DNA from: Hahella sp. HNIBRBA332
GTDB lineage: Bacteria; Pseudomonadota; Gammaproteobacteria; Pseudomonadales; Oleiphilaceae
Direction of reading: 5' to 3'
NCBI RefSeq assembly: GCF_030719035.1
Contig: NZ_CP132203.1
Coordinates: 5,288,501 to 5,352,500, forward strand
Length of the DNA: 64,000 nucleotides
The translations under genes and the position numbers were made by a program. The notes under the pieces were generated by a model. It searched no databases, was not told where the DNA came from, and worked only from the letters and a program-made list of their open reading frames with translations. Shown here piece after piece: positions 1-8,296 of the stretch. Numbering within the stretch: position 1 is the first letter of the stretch; every line of letters starts with the position of its first letter.

Positions 1-1
1 A

Positions 2-163
2 GATCAAAAAACACTCTATTTTTTATACGGCCTCGAAGTGAAAGTGGATTTCGAGATCGAAAACCTCATAAGCTTTAATAACATTATAGATATATTTAAA
101 ACTTTGCCTATTTTTAAAATAGTATTTCCAAAATATAAATACTTAAGTATATCCTACCTATAA
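2..163 (+). CDS. 3' end of an unidentified AT-rich gene
   Basis: An open frame enters from the left edge and stops at TAA 161-163. The 53 visible residues have a protein-like composition (for example FLYGLEVKVDFEIENL) and are rich in Ile, Phe, Lys and Asn, as expected for AT-rich coding DNA. No family is recognised. It could also be chance, since AT-rich DNA has many stops and this is the only frame open here. Base composition matches the next gene and differs from the rest of the window. Confidence 0.4.
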   Translation, partial: DQKTLYFLYGLEVKVDFEIENLISFNNIIDIFKTLPIFKIVFPKYKYLSISYL

Positions 164-246
164 GAACCGAAAAAATATTTTCGAGATACGTAAAAACATC
201 ATTTTTATCAAATATTTATACACTAAATAATGAAATTTCGTTTGTT

Positions 247-693
247 GTGAAAACCATAGTCGCACTCCATGAAGGGGTGAACGCCTTTCGAACAATTTCT
301 GACACTGAAGAGCAGGCTTTTACGAGCAGCAACAGTCGAACCCTAAACATAACTGTCACTTTCAGTAACAAAGGAGAAACAAGCTACTTCCTGGACAAAA
401 ATCTTGCCTTCCATAATGGCATATACACAATTTCATGCTTGTCATTAAATGCAGAAGGAAAAGAGATAAAAAGAAGGATAAATATAAAAGTAAAGCCGTC
501 TTCGTTTCCTGATGACTATATAGAAATCAGGCCTCATAGTTCATACAGAGGCAGCCTTGTTCTAAATGAGTACTTCAACCTACCTGACTCCGAAAGCATT
601 TCGATACAGTACCAGGCTTCGGCCAGAAACCCTGTAACAGGGAATATTGACGTCATTAATTCAACCATAACAGAAATAGAAATTGGAGGCTAA
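247..693 (+). CDS. Hypothetical protein resembling the N-terminal beta domain of M35 peptidases
   Basis: 148 residues from a GTG codon; the frame is open back to position 139 but has no other ordinary start, and there is no clear ribosome binding site. A six-codon reading frame beginning ATG 230 ends in a TGA that overlaps this GTG, so either translation is coupled or one frameshift has separated a short N-terminus. The order of features (a V-x-F-x-N strand, SCLSLNAEG, KVKPSSFPDDYIEI, then YRGSLVLNEYF and SISIQYQA) recalls the non-catalytic N-terminal beta-sandwich of deuterolysin/peptidyl-Lys endopeptidases. No HEXXH catalytic motif is present, so no protease activity is claimed. AT-rich codon use suggests transfer. 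Confidence 0.55.
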   Translation: MKTIVALHEGVNAFRTISDTEEQAFTSSNSRTLNITVTFSNKGETSYFLDKNLAFHNGIYTISCLSLNAEGKEIKRRINIKVKPSSFPDDYIEIRPHSSYRGSLVLNEYFNLPDSESISIQYQASARNPVTGNIDVINSTITEIEIGG

Positions 694-794
694 AGTATCT
701 CTGATGCAGCGAGTATTATCATTCAGTCACTAAGAGTGATCTGAAATACTCCGTATAAGCCATTCAAAAACTGCCCTCTGCACTACCTCTGCCT

Positions 795-1280
795 ATGAAA
801 ATCCCAGATTTCCACCATTACGCTTACTGCCCCGAAATGCACGGCGACTCAAACGTTCGGACGATTGGCTGGCTGGGTGATTCTGTTCCGAGTACTGGAC
901 CCAATCCTGATTTCGTGTTGGAGATTCTGCAGCATTTCCGGCAATGTCATTTTGCCCATGATGGTGAGTTGGGCAAACATGCGTGTGAGATGTGTGATGC
1001 TGACGAGAGGTTCCATGGGGAGTTCTGGGTTGAGGTAGGCGACATTCGCTATGTTCTGCCTTTGGCGATTTTTCATTATATAAACGCCCATGACTATCAA
1101 TTACCTCCTCAGTTTGTGGAGCATTTACTCCAGCACTGGCGCTCCGAGGCGTCGTTATCCTGCCGGAATGGAAGCTGCGCTGCGAAAAACCAGAACAGGA
1201 AGGGGTTCGAATGGCGTAGTGAGGTCAGTTGTATTCCCCGAGAGCCTGTGAAAAAGTGGTGGCGATTCTGGCGCAGATAG
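795..1280 (+). CDS. Conserved hypothetical protein (DUF7919-like)
   Basis: 161 residues starting at ATG 795. It contains GWLGDS near the N-terminus, then GKHACEMCD (a CxxC pair, residues about 60-70), a GEFWVEVGDIRYVLP stretch and FHYINAHDYQLPPQFVEHL. This pattern, 'H.CE.C .. GE .. Y..P .. HYI..H.Y.PP..F', occurs in a small uncharacterised bacterial family, recalled here as DUF7919; the number is from memory. The CxxC could bind a metal but no other ligands are obvious. The tail is basic and Trp-rich (KKWWRFWRR). Function unknown; no operon partner is evident. Confidence 0.6.
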   Translation: MKIPDFHHYAYCPEMHGDSNVRTIGWLGDSVPSTGPNPDFVLEILQHFRQCHFAHDGELGKHACEMCDADERFHGEFWVEVGDIRYVLPLAIFHYINAHDYQLPPQFVEHLLQHWRSEASLSCRNGSCAAKNQNRKGFEWRSEVSCIPREPVKKWWRFWRR

Positions 1281-1355
1281 TTCTGTGATACGGATAGCAC
1301 TCAGCAGCTCAGGGTATTGCCCGCCTTCCATTCACTGCCTATAGGGACACTGAAT

Positions 1356-2543
1356 ATGACATTTCCAAAAGCGTTTCTTCCCCTCGTCGCGCTGGTCGCC
1401 GCCTCTTCTCTATCGTTCGCGTCCGATGAGGCGCCGGGTTGGGTGACGGAGGGTCCTTACGTAGCGGAGAACGCATTCTCTTTCGAACTTCCCTTGGAGG
1501 TTCTGGCCAACAAGTTATTTGTTGAAGTCGAGGTTGGCGGCGCTCCCCGGCGTTTTGTCTTTGATACCGGTTCGCCGTCGATGATGAGCGCGCAGCTCGC
1601 GAAAGAGTTGGGGCTTAAGGCCATCGACAAACGCCAAGGGCGAGATTCTCACGGGGCGATCGTCGAGAGTGAGATTGTACAGGCGGATTTGAATGTGGGG
1701 GGAACAGTTTTCCATAAAACACCGCTCTTCGTGGCGGATTTTCCAAAGACGGCGCAGTGCTTGTTTGATGGCGTGCTCGGCTCTGAAGTGCTGCCGCTTT
1801 GCGCCTGGCAGATTGATTTATCCTCCTCTGTGCTGCGTTGTCACTCTGAGTTAGCGAAACTTGGCCACCTCGACAAAGCCAAAAAGCAGCCCCTGTATGA
1901 TTTTGGTTACCCGCATGCGCCGATATTCGATATTCAGTTCGCGGACAAGGCCAAAAGCAAAGCAATGTTTGATACCGGTTCGCCTGAGTATCTGGCGGTT
2001 TCTCCCCCCGATTTCGAGGGCGCAAAGCGCAACGGCGGCGTTAGCGCCAGCCTCTCGGGCGCAGGCTCGCTCGGCGGTTCGCTGGGCGGCGCGGCGCCAG
2101 ACAAAGAGCAGCTTCAGGTGCAGTTCAATAACCTGTCAATCGGCAATGTTGAGTTGGGACAGGTCGGCGCGCTGTTGCGGGAAGCGCCACCCAGTCTGAT
2201 TGGCGCATCGGTACTGGAGCACTTCATTGTCACGCTTGATTCACGGTCTTCCTCTGCTTACTTTCTCCCGTATCGCAACGGGCCTTTCTCGCGCTCATCG
2301 TATGGATTTGGTCTGAACTTCGAAGAAACGCCGACGGTTTCCCTGGTTTGGGACGACTCCCCCGCCAAGGCCGCTGGCTTAAAGGTCGGTCTGCACATTA
2401 CCTCCATTAACGGCGAGCCGGCCAACACCTCTTGCGTAGGCATTCGTAGCGCTATGCGCGCAATGTCGGAAGGCGACGTCATTGAACTCACGTGGGAGGG
2501 CGGTGCGGCCAAGCTGAAAAGGGAAAGAACGTTAACGGACTGA
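1356..2543 (+). CDS. Secreted two-DTGS aspartic-protease-like protein with C-terminal PDZ domain
   Basis: 395 residues. The start is set at ATG 1356, behind an AGGGAC site, because it gives a clean signal peptide (MTFPKAFLPLVALVAASS) that the longer frame from 1317 would bury. FDTGSP occurs twice, at about residues 68-73 and 204-209, so one chain carries both catalytic-type Asp loops that retropepsins normally supply from two subunits. FDGVLGSEVLP between them is a typical hydrophobic-hydrophobic-Gly motif. From about residue 315 a PDZ-like domain follows (AGLKVGLHITSINGEP). Likely a periplasmic or exported protease, or an inactive substrate-binding relative. It faces the phosphatase gene across 57 bases with no obvious terminator. 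Confidence 0.75.
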   Translation: MTFPKAFLPLVALVAASSLSFASDEAPGWVTEGPYVAENAFSFELPLEVLANKLFVEVEVGGAPRRFVFDTGSPSMMSAQLAKELGLKAIDKRQGRDSHGAIVESEIVQADLNVGGTVFHKTPLFVADFPKTAQCLFDGVLGSEVLPLCAWQIDLSSSVLRCHSELAKLGHLDKAKKQPLYDFGYPHAPIFDIQFADKAKSKAMFDTGSPEYLAVSPPDFEGAKRNGGVSASLSGAGSLGGSLGGAAPDKEQLQVQFNNLSIGNVELGQVGALLREAPPSLIGASVLEHFIVTLDSRSSSAYFLPYRNGPFSRSSYGFGLNFEETPTVSLVWDDSPAKAAGLKVGLHITSINGEPANTSCVGIRSAMRAMSEGDVIELTWEGGAAKLKRERTLTD

Positions 2544-2600
2544 TCCCCGCTAACGTTCGCATGCGGAAGCAATGCCGAGGCGCGACTTTCCGCACTCCGC

Positions 2601-4988
2601 TCAGTAATACAAAAACAGCTTTAAATCATCAAAGTACACGTCGTTGTCGTTACCGGCTTTGCGTACGCCTCCCATGCTCACGCGCAGGGTGCGGGCGCCG
2701 TTGGGGAGTTGGCCTGAGACTTGGCGGGCTTCCCAGGATTGCGAGCTGTTACTGGTAAGGACGTCATCTCCTACCCAGGCCAATTCGGCGCCGTTGGCGT
2801 CCAGGGCGGTCAGTTGCAGGCGGGGTTCATCCGCGCCGCTCCAGGTGGAAAGCATGGCGTTGAATTCCACGTAGGCGCTTCCAGCATCTATTTCAGTCGC
2901 ATAAGCGGATACGTCAATGTCCTGTATTGCCTGCTCCTCGCAACAGTCGGAAGGCGCGCCTTTGCCGAAGCCGCGTCCGGCGAAATAGTAGGTTCCTGCA
3001 GCGGGACCAAAACCGCCGTTGTCGTTGGCGGTGATGGCGTTCATCATGCCTTTTTGCAGATTCCATCCGCTCATGTCCCCGGCCTCCGCATCGCCATTGA
3101 CGATCAGGTTATCAGTGCGGGTTCCGGTGATATCGAAGCTGGCGACGTCACTCCAGGCGGACCAGTTCATCTGCGCATCCCGCACCCGGGCGCGCCAATG
3201 CCAGGTCGTCCCCGGACGCAATGTCAGTTCCGGACGGCTCTGGCCAGCGTAGGCGTCATAACTGGACGTATGGGTATTCTGCTCACTGTAGCGCTTGTTC
3301 CAGCGGTAGTAGTCATCGCCGCCGACGCGTACGGGAGCGGCGTTCAACATGTCACTCAGCTGCAGATTAAAAATGTCCGCATCCGCCTGCGTGTCGATAG
3401 CGACATAGCCGCTTTCATGATTGCCCTCGACCTCATCGGCGGGACCGTAGTACCAGTTCTGGCGGCGCGTGCGATTGCCCCAGATATCGTAGACCACGCC
3501 GTCAAAATCCGCGCTTTCCGACACCTGCCAATGCACTGCGCGCACCGCATCCGGCATGGCCACCTGCACACCCAACTCCACGGCGTTGGCGTCCTGCTCG
3601 CCGGTTCCCGCCGTCACCAGAGGTAGATTGACGTTGTCTTCAACAGCAAAGGTGAGACTGTCCACCACCGCGAATTCGGTGTCGCCGTCAAAGCCGCCTT
3701 TCTTCCGTTCCAACGTCATCGTCGGCGCGTCGCCAAAATGGAAGGTCAGCAGGTTGTAACCGAACTCGCTGCGACTGATCTCGAAGGTGTCGTAATCGCG
3801 GATCTGCTTGGCCTGATGATCCGCATCGTCCAGCGGTTCGATGTACCCGGAGGCGCTGGCGGCGTTGAGCCACAGATGGTTCACATCCCGGGACTGTCCT
3901 CGGGAATAGGCGTGAGTGTGGCCAAACAGATGCCCCGTCACGGCGCCAGTGCGAGCGCTGTATTGCTCCAGTTCCGCCACCATTTCGCAACTGCCGATAC
4001 TCTCTCCGACGTTCCACATTTCCGACAGACAGCCATGGTGGAACATTCCCAGCACAAAGTGCTTGCCCTGCACTTCCGCATCGCTCAGCGTTTCTTTCAG
4101 CCACTGCCGTTGCACCGCCAGCGTATCCCGGTTGAACGCGCCATGGGCGCCGGAGATCGTGTAGCTGTCCAGCCCGACCAGACGCAGGTCCATGTAGTCC
4201 AGGTAGTACCACTTGTCTTCGTAACCGATAGAACCGTTTTCCGGCGGAGCCATATAGCTGCGATACAGACGTAATTCAGCGTCGCTGTAGTAATCGTGAT
4301 TCCCGGGCACAGTCACCAGCGGCACATAGGGCGTGATGGCGGCGAGACTGCCGAACAACTGCTCGCGCCAGTTCTGGCGATTGCCGCCCACTTGCACCAC
4401 ATCGCCGGAAATCGTGATGGCGGCGATGTTTTCCGCGCAGGTCTGTGGTTTCGCCGCGTCACATTCATGTTGCAGAAAACCCTGGTTCACCACATTGGTG
4501 AGCACCTTGGCGTACTCATCCCGATCTAACTGGGTGTCGCTCAACGCGATGACGCGCGCCTGCTCCACGCCATCCCCCGCCTGGGGCCAGGTTTTGAAAG
4601 CGTAACGCGGCGTCGCCCGCTGTTCCCCCAACACCTTGGTGACCACGTAGTACTCATACAACGTATTGGAGCTGAGCTGATGTATCGGCGCTTTACGCAC
4701 CAAGCCGTCGAGGGAATGAGACTCCGCGCTGACGCGGGTGAATTCGCCCTTGCCGTCGAAGGGGCGCACCCATACTTCCGCATTGCTTTCTCCCGTTTCG
4801 AACATCACCGTCATTTGGTCAGATGCGGGAGCCTGCAGATAGGGTTGCACGATAAAATCCGGCGCGGTGGCGCTGCTCGGCGGCTCGACATCAGAGCCAG
4901 GCGGGTCGGTGGGGTCCTGGTCGCCGGAACAGCCGGCCAGAGCGAAGGCGAGACCGCAGGCCAACCAAGCAAGTCGTTTATGAAGCAT
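2601..4988 (-). CDS. Purple-acid-phosphatase-like metallophosphoesterase lipoprotein
   Basis: 795 residues, start at ATG 4986-4988 behind AAGGA; the longer frame adds only non-signal sequence. The N-terminus is a lipoprotein signal with lipobox LAGC followed by a Pro-rich linker. A fibronectin-like domain (about 45-140) precedes a calcineurin-type phosphoesterase with GDVVQVGG, GNHDYYSD, MFHHGC and GHTHAYSRG, which supply the usual Asp, Asn and His metal ligands. The last ~170 residues (from NLIVNGDAEAGDMSGW) look like a carbohydrate-binding-like beta-sandwich. Probably cleaves phosphate esters or diesters outside the cytoplasm. The divergent regulator and the PhoB box upstream support a phosphorus-acquisition role (inference). 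Confidence 0.8.
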   Translation of the reverse strand: MLHKRLAWLACGLAFALAGCSGDQDPTDPPGSDVEPPSSATAPDFIVQPYLQAPASDQMTVMFETGESNAEVWVRPFDGKGEFTRVSAESHSLDGLVRKAPIHQLSSNTLYEYYVVTKVLGEQRATPRYAFKTWPQAGDGVEQARVIALSDTQLDRDEYAKVLTNVVNQGFLQHECDAAKPQTCAENIAAITISGDVVQVGGNRQNWREQLFGSLAAITPYVPLVTVPGNHDYYSDAELRLYRSYMAPPENGSIGYEDKWYYLDYMDLRLVGLDSYTISGAHGAFNRDTLAVQRQWLKETLSDAEVQGKHFVLGMFHHGCLSEMWNVGESIGSCEMVAELEQYSARTGAVTGHLFGHTHAYSRGQSRDVNHLWLNAASASGYIEPLDDADHQAKQIRDYDTFEISRSEFGYNLLTFHFGDAPTMTLERKKGGFDGDTEFAVVDSLTFAVEDNVNLPLVTAGTGEQDANAVELGVQVAMPDAVRAVHWQVSESADFDGVVYDIWGNRTRRQNWYYGPADEVEGNHESGYVAIDTQADADIFNLQLSDMLNAAPVRVGGDDYYRWNKRYSEQNTHTSSYDAYAGQSRPELTLRPGTTWHWRARVRDAQMNWSAWSDVASFDITGTRTDNLIVNGDAEAGDMSGWNLQKGMMNAITANDNGGFGPAAGTYYFAGRGFGKGAPSDCCEEQAIQDIDVSAYATEIDAGSAYVEFNAMLSTWSGADEPRLQLTALDANGAELAWVGDDVLTSNSSQSWEARQVSGQLPNGARTLRVSMGGVRKAGNDNDVYFDDLKLFLYY

Positions 4989-5167
4989 GAGATATTCCTT
5001 GTAGGTTATGAATCCGGCAGCCAAACAGCGTCCCTCTATTTGTCTGAAGCGACAGGGCCTGTATGTGTCAGGTCCTGCCTTCGCGGCTTGCCGCCTCGCA
5101 GGCGCATCCCGGCGCCCGGTTACCAACACGTCAATATCAGCGTCGTGTTAATAACTGGCGAATCATC

Positions 5168-5179
5168 TGGTTCGGACCA
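5168..5179. promoter_or_regulatory. Candidate HutC/PhnF-type operator 1
   Basis: TGGTTCGGACCA fits TGGT-N4-ACCA, the palindrome bound by PhnF-like members of the HutC/GntR family. It lies between the divergent phosphatase and GntR genes, and a second copy lies 79 bp away centre to centre. The likely ligand of the site is the adjacent regulator (inference). Confidence 0.5.
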
Positions 5180-5246
5180 AGATAAAGTTGGAATATTTCA
5201 TTGGAATTTCCATAAAATTTCATAAACAAGGCAGTTTTATGACCGC

Positions 5247-5258
5247 TGGTACGAACCA
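5247..5258. promoter_or_regulatory. Candidate HutC/PhnF-type operator 2
   Basis: TGGTACGAACCA has the same TGGT-N4-ACCA form. With flanking bases, TCTGGTTCGKACCA is shared with the first site in inverted orientation. It sits three bases before the PhoB box, so a bound repressor would block that promoter. Confidence 0.5.
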
Positions 5259-5260
5259 GA

Positions 5261-5294
5261 CTGTCATATTTATGTCATGCCGATTCGCTGTAAT
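5261..5294 (+). promoter_or_regulatory. PhoB box with -10 element
   Basis: CTGTCATATTTATGTCAT (5261-5278) is two near-identical CTGTCAT-type heptamers with an 11-bp period, close to the Pho box consensus. TGTAAT at 5289-5294 follows after 10 bp, the normal distance for a PhoB-activated -10. Three weaker 11-bp repeats starting TTTC(C)AT run from 5196 to 5228 in the same direction. The orientation is towards the GntR gene, which should therefore be induced on phosphate starvation. Confidence 0.65.
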
Positions 5295-5351
5295 GCGCCA
5301 AAGCCAACACCGGGCGCGGGTCCGCGCCGGAAAAGACGTAAGGAATGAATT

Positions 5352-6062
5352 GTGAATCAGGCAGCCGCTTATCTGTCTCTCGCCGCCAAACTGCAGCAGC
5401 GCATTCTCAACGGCGAATTGCCCGCCGGCAGCAAGCTTCCCTCGGAACGCGCCTTATGCGCCCTATTCGAAGTCTCCCGCGTCAGCGCCCGCGACGCCCT
5501 GCACGCGCTGGAGTCACAGGGATTGATCTATCGTCTGAATCGCATGGGCTGGTTCGTGGCGCCGCCAGTGTTTATCTACGATCCCACCCGCAGCAGCAGT
5601 ATTCAGGAAGAGGCGATCAGTCAGCATCGGGCGCTGACGACGGAATTGCTCAGCGCCGTGCAGGAGACGCCTCCAATTCAGGTTAGCAAGGCGCTAAAAC
5701 AGGCGCCGACGCAGAGCGCCTTTGTCGTCACCCGTCGCCGCGCAGTGGACCAGCGCTGGGTACTGCTGGAAGTCTGCTACTTTCGGGAATCGGCCTTCCC
5801 TGACCTGCTCTCCCACGATCTGGCTGGGTCTCTCACCGCACTGGTGCGGGAACAATACGGCTATCGGGCCAGAGAGCTGGACGTCAGTATTTCCTCCTCG
5901 CCTCTCAGCCACAGCCATGCGCAACATTTGCAGGTGCGGGAGGGCTGCCCTTCTCTGAAACTGGAGCGGCAGGTAAAAGTCGCTGGCGAACCTATCGCGC
6001 TGGAGCGAGAATTCTGGCTGCACGACGCTATTGAAATGCGAGTGAAAGGACAAGGTAGCTGA
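5352..6062 (+). CDS. HutC-family GntR transcriptional regulator (UTRA domain)
   Basis: 236 residues from GTG 5352, which has TAAGGA at good spacing; an ATG at 5345 is in another frame. An N-terminal winged helix (about 10-75: GSKLPSERALCALFEVSRVSARDAL) is followed by a UTRA ligand-binding domain (about 85-230) with the typical FVVTRRR and LERQVKVAGEPIALEREFWL strands. Family members such as PhnF, NagR and HutC sense small phosphorylated or amino metabolites. The two TGGT-N4-ACCA sites and the Pho box upstream suggest that it controls itself and the divergent phosphatase in phosphate or phosphonate nutrition. The ligand is unknown. Confidence 0.85.
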   Translation: MNQAAAYLSLAAKLQQRILNGELPAGSKLPSERALCALFEVSRVSARDALHALESQGLIYRLNRMGWFVAPPVFIYDPTRSSSIQEEAISQHRALTTELLSAVQETPPIQVSKALKQAPTQSAFVVTRRRAVDQRWVLLEVCYFRESAFPDLLSHDLAGSLTALVREQYGYRARELDVSISSSPLSHSHAQHLQVREGCPSLKLERQVKVAGEPIALEREFWLHDAIEMRVKGQGS

Positions 6063-6065
6063 GGC

Positions 6066-6527
6066 ATGCGCGAAGACGCCGACGTAAGATTTATCTCTCT
6101 CAAGACACACCAGCTCAGCGAGGCGTTCGCCGCTTATAAAGCGGGGCTCTATACGTCCATCGACACCGCGTTCGGATGGGATGAAGACTATCAAACCCAG
6201 CGCTTCCACAGCCGCTACGCGTTGGAGGATCTGTACTGGATCGTCAGCGCCGACAGACGGGTCGGCCTGCTCTGCTATCGGTTGCATGAGGACGCGCTGC
6301 ATCTGCATTTGGCGCTGATTTTTAGAGAGGCGCAAAGTCAGGGACTGGGGTCGCAAGTGATGGCGCAATTACATCGTCTGGCGCAAGAGACGCAGCGCCG
6401 AATCACCCTTTCCAGCTTCAAAGACAACCATGGGGCGATTCGCTTCTACCGTCGCCATGGCTACCGGATTACCGGGGAAGATGCGCATTTTGTCGAGCTG
6501 GCGCGCGACGGCGATCAGCGCGCCTAG
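6066..6527 (+). CDS. GNAT-family N-acetyltransferase
   Basis: 153 residues starting three bases after the regulator's stop, so almost certainly in its operon. The acetyl-CoA loop is REAQSQGLGSQVM (about 92-104) and the following helix is NHGAIRFYRRHGYRI, both standard for GNAT enzymes. Substrate cannot be predicted. Some phosphonate loci include an acetyltransferase that acts on aminophosphonates (PhnO), which would fit the Pho box and operators, but this protein is not clearly PhnO. Its TAG stop lies inside a CTAG shared with the convergent cheB stop. Confidence 0.8.
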   Translation: MREDADVRFISLKTHQLSEAFAAYKAGLYTSIDTAFGWDEDYQTQRFHSRYALEDLYWIVSADRRVGLLCYRLHEDALHLHLALIFREAQSQGLGSQVMAQLHRLAQETQRRITLSSFKDNHGAIRFYRRHGYRITGEDAHFVELARDGDQRA

Positions 6528-7609
6528 CCAGGGTTCTCCGCATACCAGCGCTTCACGGAGGCAGCGATTTTTTCCAGGGGTAAAACGTCATCGGCGGCGT
6601 TGAGTTTCACCGCCGCGCCGGGCATTCCCCACACCACGCTGGACGCTTCATCCTGGGCGATGGTGTAAGCGCCCGCTTCATGCAGACGCAACAGTCCAGC
6701 GGCGCCGTCTTTGCCCATGCCGGTCAGCAATACCGCCATGGCGTTGGCGCCGGCGGCTTTGACCACTGAGTCGAACAACACATCCACGCTGGGGCGATGA
6801 CGATTCACCGGCGGGGTCTCACTGAGACGACACACATACTTGGCGCCAGTGCGCACCACTTCGAGATGATATTCGCCGGGGGCGATGTACACCCGTCCCA
6901 TGGTAATGGGGGCGTTATCATAGGCCTCTTCCACCTTCATCGGCAGACGCCGGTCCAGACGCTCCGCAAAGGAGCGCGAGAAGGCGCCGGGAATATGCTG
7001 GGTGATGACGATGCCCGGCAGGTCCATGGTCAACCCGTCCAGCAGGTCGCGAATGGCGTCCAGTCCGCCAGTGGAAGCGCCGACGGCGATCAGCTTGTCC
7101 GTAGTGGCGAAAACCGGTTGCGGCCTCTCGCCGGCGGCGACTTTCTGGTGCTGCGTTTGCAGCCGTTGTTGCTTGAGAAGCAGTTTGTCGTGAGGGATGC
7201 GCGCAGCGGTGATGACCTTATCAATAATTTCCTGGGCTTTTTCTTCGATGCCTTCGCGCAAATCAATTTTGGGCTTGGCGATGAAGTCCACCGCGCCGCA
7301 TTCCAGAGCGTCCAGGGTCACGGCGGCGCCCTGCTCGGTGAGACTGGAAATCATCACCACCGGCATGGGACGCAGACGCATCAGGTTGCGCAGGAAGGTG
7401 AGTCCGTCCATGCGCGGCATTTCCACATCCAGGGTGATGACGTCCGGATTAAGCGCCTTGATTTTCTCTCGCGCCTGATAAGGGTCGCCGGCGGTGTCCA
7501 CCACTTGCAGATGCGGCGACTGATTGAGAATTTCCACCAGGATTTTGCGCATCAGCGCAGAATCATCCACGACCAGGACTTTGTATACCTTCCCCGCTCC
7601 GCTGCTCAT
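6524..7609 (-). CDS. cheB: Chemotaxis response regulator protein-glutamate methylesterase CheB
   Basis: 361 residues; start at ATG 7607-7609 with GAGGAA upstream. The receiver domain (about 8-125) has VVDDSALMRK, phospho-acceptor Asp in VITLDVEMPRMDG, and a later conserved Lys in AKPKIDL. The methylesterase domain (about 170-360) has the catalytic Ser in VGASTGG, His in ITQHIPG and Asp in TGMGKDGA. It removes receptor methyl groups and can deamidate receptors, resetting adaptation when phosphorylated by CheA. It is the last gene of the chemotaxis operon, as in P. aeruginosa che2. Likely docks on the DWEVF tails of the three receptors. Confidence 0.95.
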   Translation of the reverse strand: MSSGAGKVYKVLVVDDSALMRKILVEILNQSPHLQVVDTAGDPYQAREKIKALNPDVITLDVEMPRMDGLTFLRNLMRLRPMPVVMISSLTEQGAAVTLDALECGAVDFIAKPKIDLREGIEEKAQEIIDKVITAARIPHDKLLLKQQRLQTQHQKVAAGERPQPVFATTDKLIAVGASTGGLDAIRDLLDGLTMDLPGIVITQHIPGAFSRSFAERLDRRLPMKVEEAYDNAPITMGRVYIAPGEYHLEVVRTGAKYVCRLSETPPVNRHRPSVDVLFDSVVKAAGANAMAVLLTGMGKDGAAGLLRLHEAGAYTIAQDEASSVVWGMPGAAVKLNAADDVLPLEKIAASVKRWYAENPG

Positions 7610-7659
7610 ATTGTTCCTCGTCATTATTCGTTCAAATGCGCCGGAAACCTCCATCTCGA

Positions 7660-8295
7660 TCAGAACAGGTCCACATCTCCCGCTACCTTGGTATGGCTCA
7701 ACTCGTCCATATAGTGTTCTTCACGTTGAATCACCGTATCGTTGTGCAGAGACTTCAGTCGCTTCATCATGACTTTGCCGTTGGTGGGGTCATACAGAAT
7801 CTTGCGCGGATAATCGCCGCCTACATCCTCAGAGGAGATTTTGAAACCGTCCACCTCCAGATAGCGGCGCACAAAGTCGATATTCTTCTCTCCTACGCTG
7901 CTCATGCCGCGAATCACATTGGCGCCGCCGAATATCTTCACCTCCAGGGTGCTGCGCTTGCCGGTCAGCTTCATGACGTCATTGATCAAATGCTCCATGG
8001 CGTAGTTACCGTAGCGAAATGCATCGCTGAGGATATCCATGCGGCCGCCGCCTGCATTTTGCGGCAGCATAAAGTGATTCATGCCGCCCACGCCCGAAGC
8101 CGGGTCGCGCACGCAGGCGGAGATGCAAGAGCCGAGCACAGTGCCGATCAATTCCTGCTGGTTGGTGACGTAATATTCTCCGGGCATGATTTTGGCCATG
8201 AAGCGGCCCTGGTTCTGCACCCAGAAGCGGTTCACATTCTGGAACCATGGCAGACTCAGCGGCGGCGGTTGCGGTTTTTTCTGTGCGGAGTTCAC
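7660..8295 (-). CDS. cheD: Chemoreceptor glutamine deamidase CheD
   Basis: 211 residues from a GTG start preceded by AGGTG; it follows cheR closely. The catalytic Cys is in TVLGSCISACVRD, the His in GGMNHFMLP, and the conserved IFGGANV segment follows. CheD deamidates receptor Gln residues and in several species binds CheY-P or CheC. It has a longer N-terminus (about 35 residues, Pro-rich) than minimal CheD proteins. No CheC is seen in this cluster, so its role here is probably receptor modification only. Confidence 0.93.
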   Translation of the reverse strand: MNSAQKKPQPPPLSLPWFQNVNRFWVQNQGRFMAKIMPGEYYVTNQQELIGTVLGSCISACVRDPASGVGGMNHFMLPQNAGGGRMDILSDAFRYGNYAMEHLINDVMKLTGKRSTLEVKIFGGANVIRGMSSVGEKNIDFVRRYLEVDGFKISSEDVGGDYPRKILYDPTNGKVMMKRLKSLHNDTVIQREEHYMDELSHTKVAGDVDLF

Positions 8296-8296
8296 G

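Noticed and set aside
2721..3626. 301-codon open frame opposite the phosphatase gene
   Set aside because: It has no recognisable domain, and the opposite strand encodes a clear enzyme.
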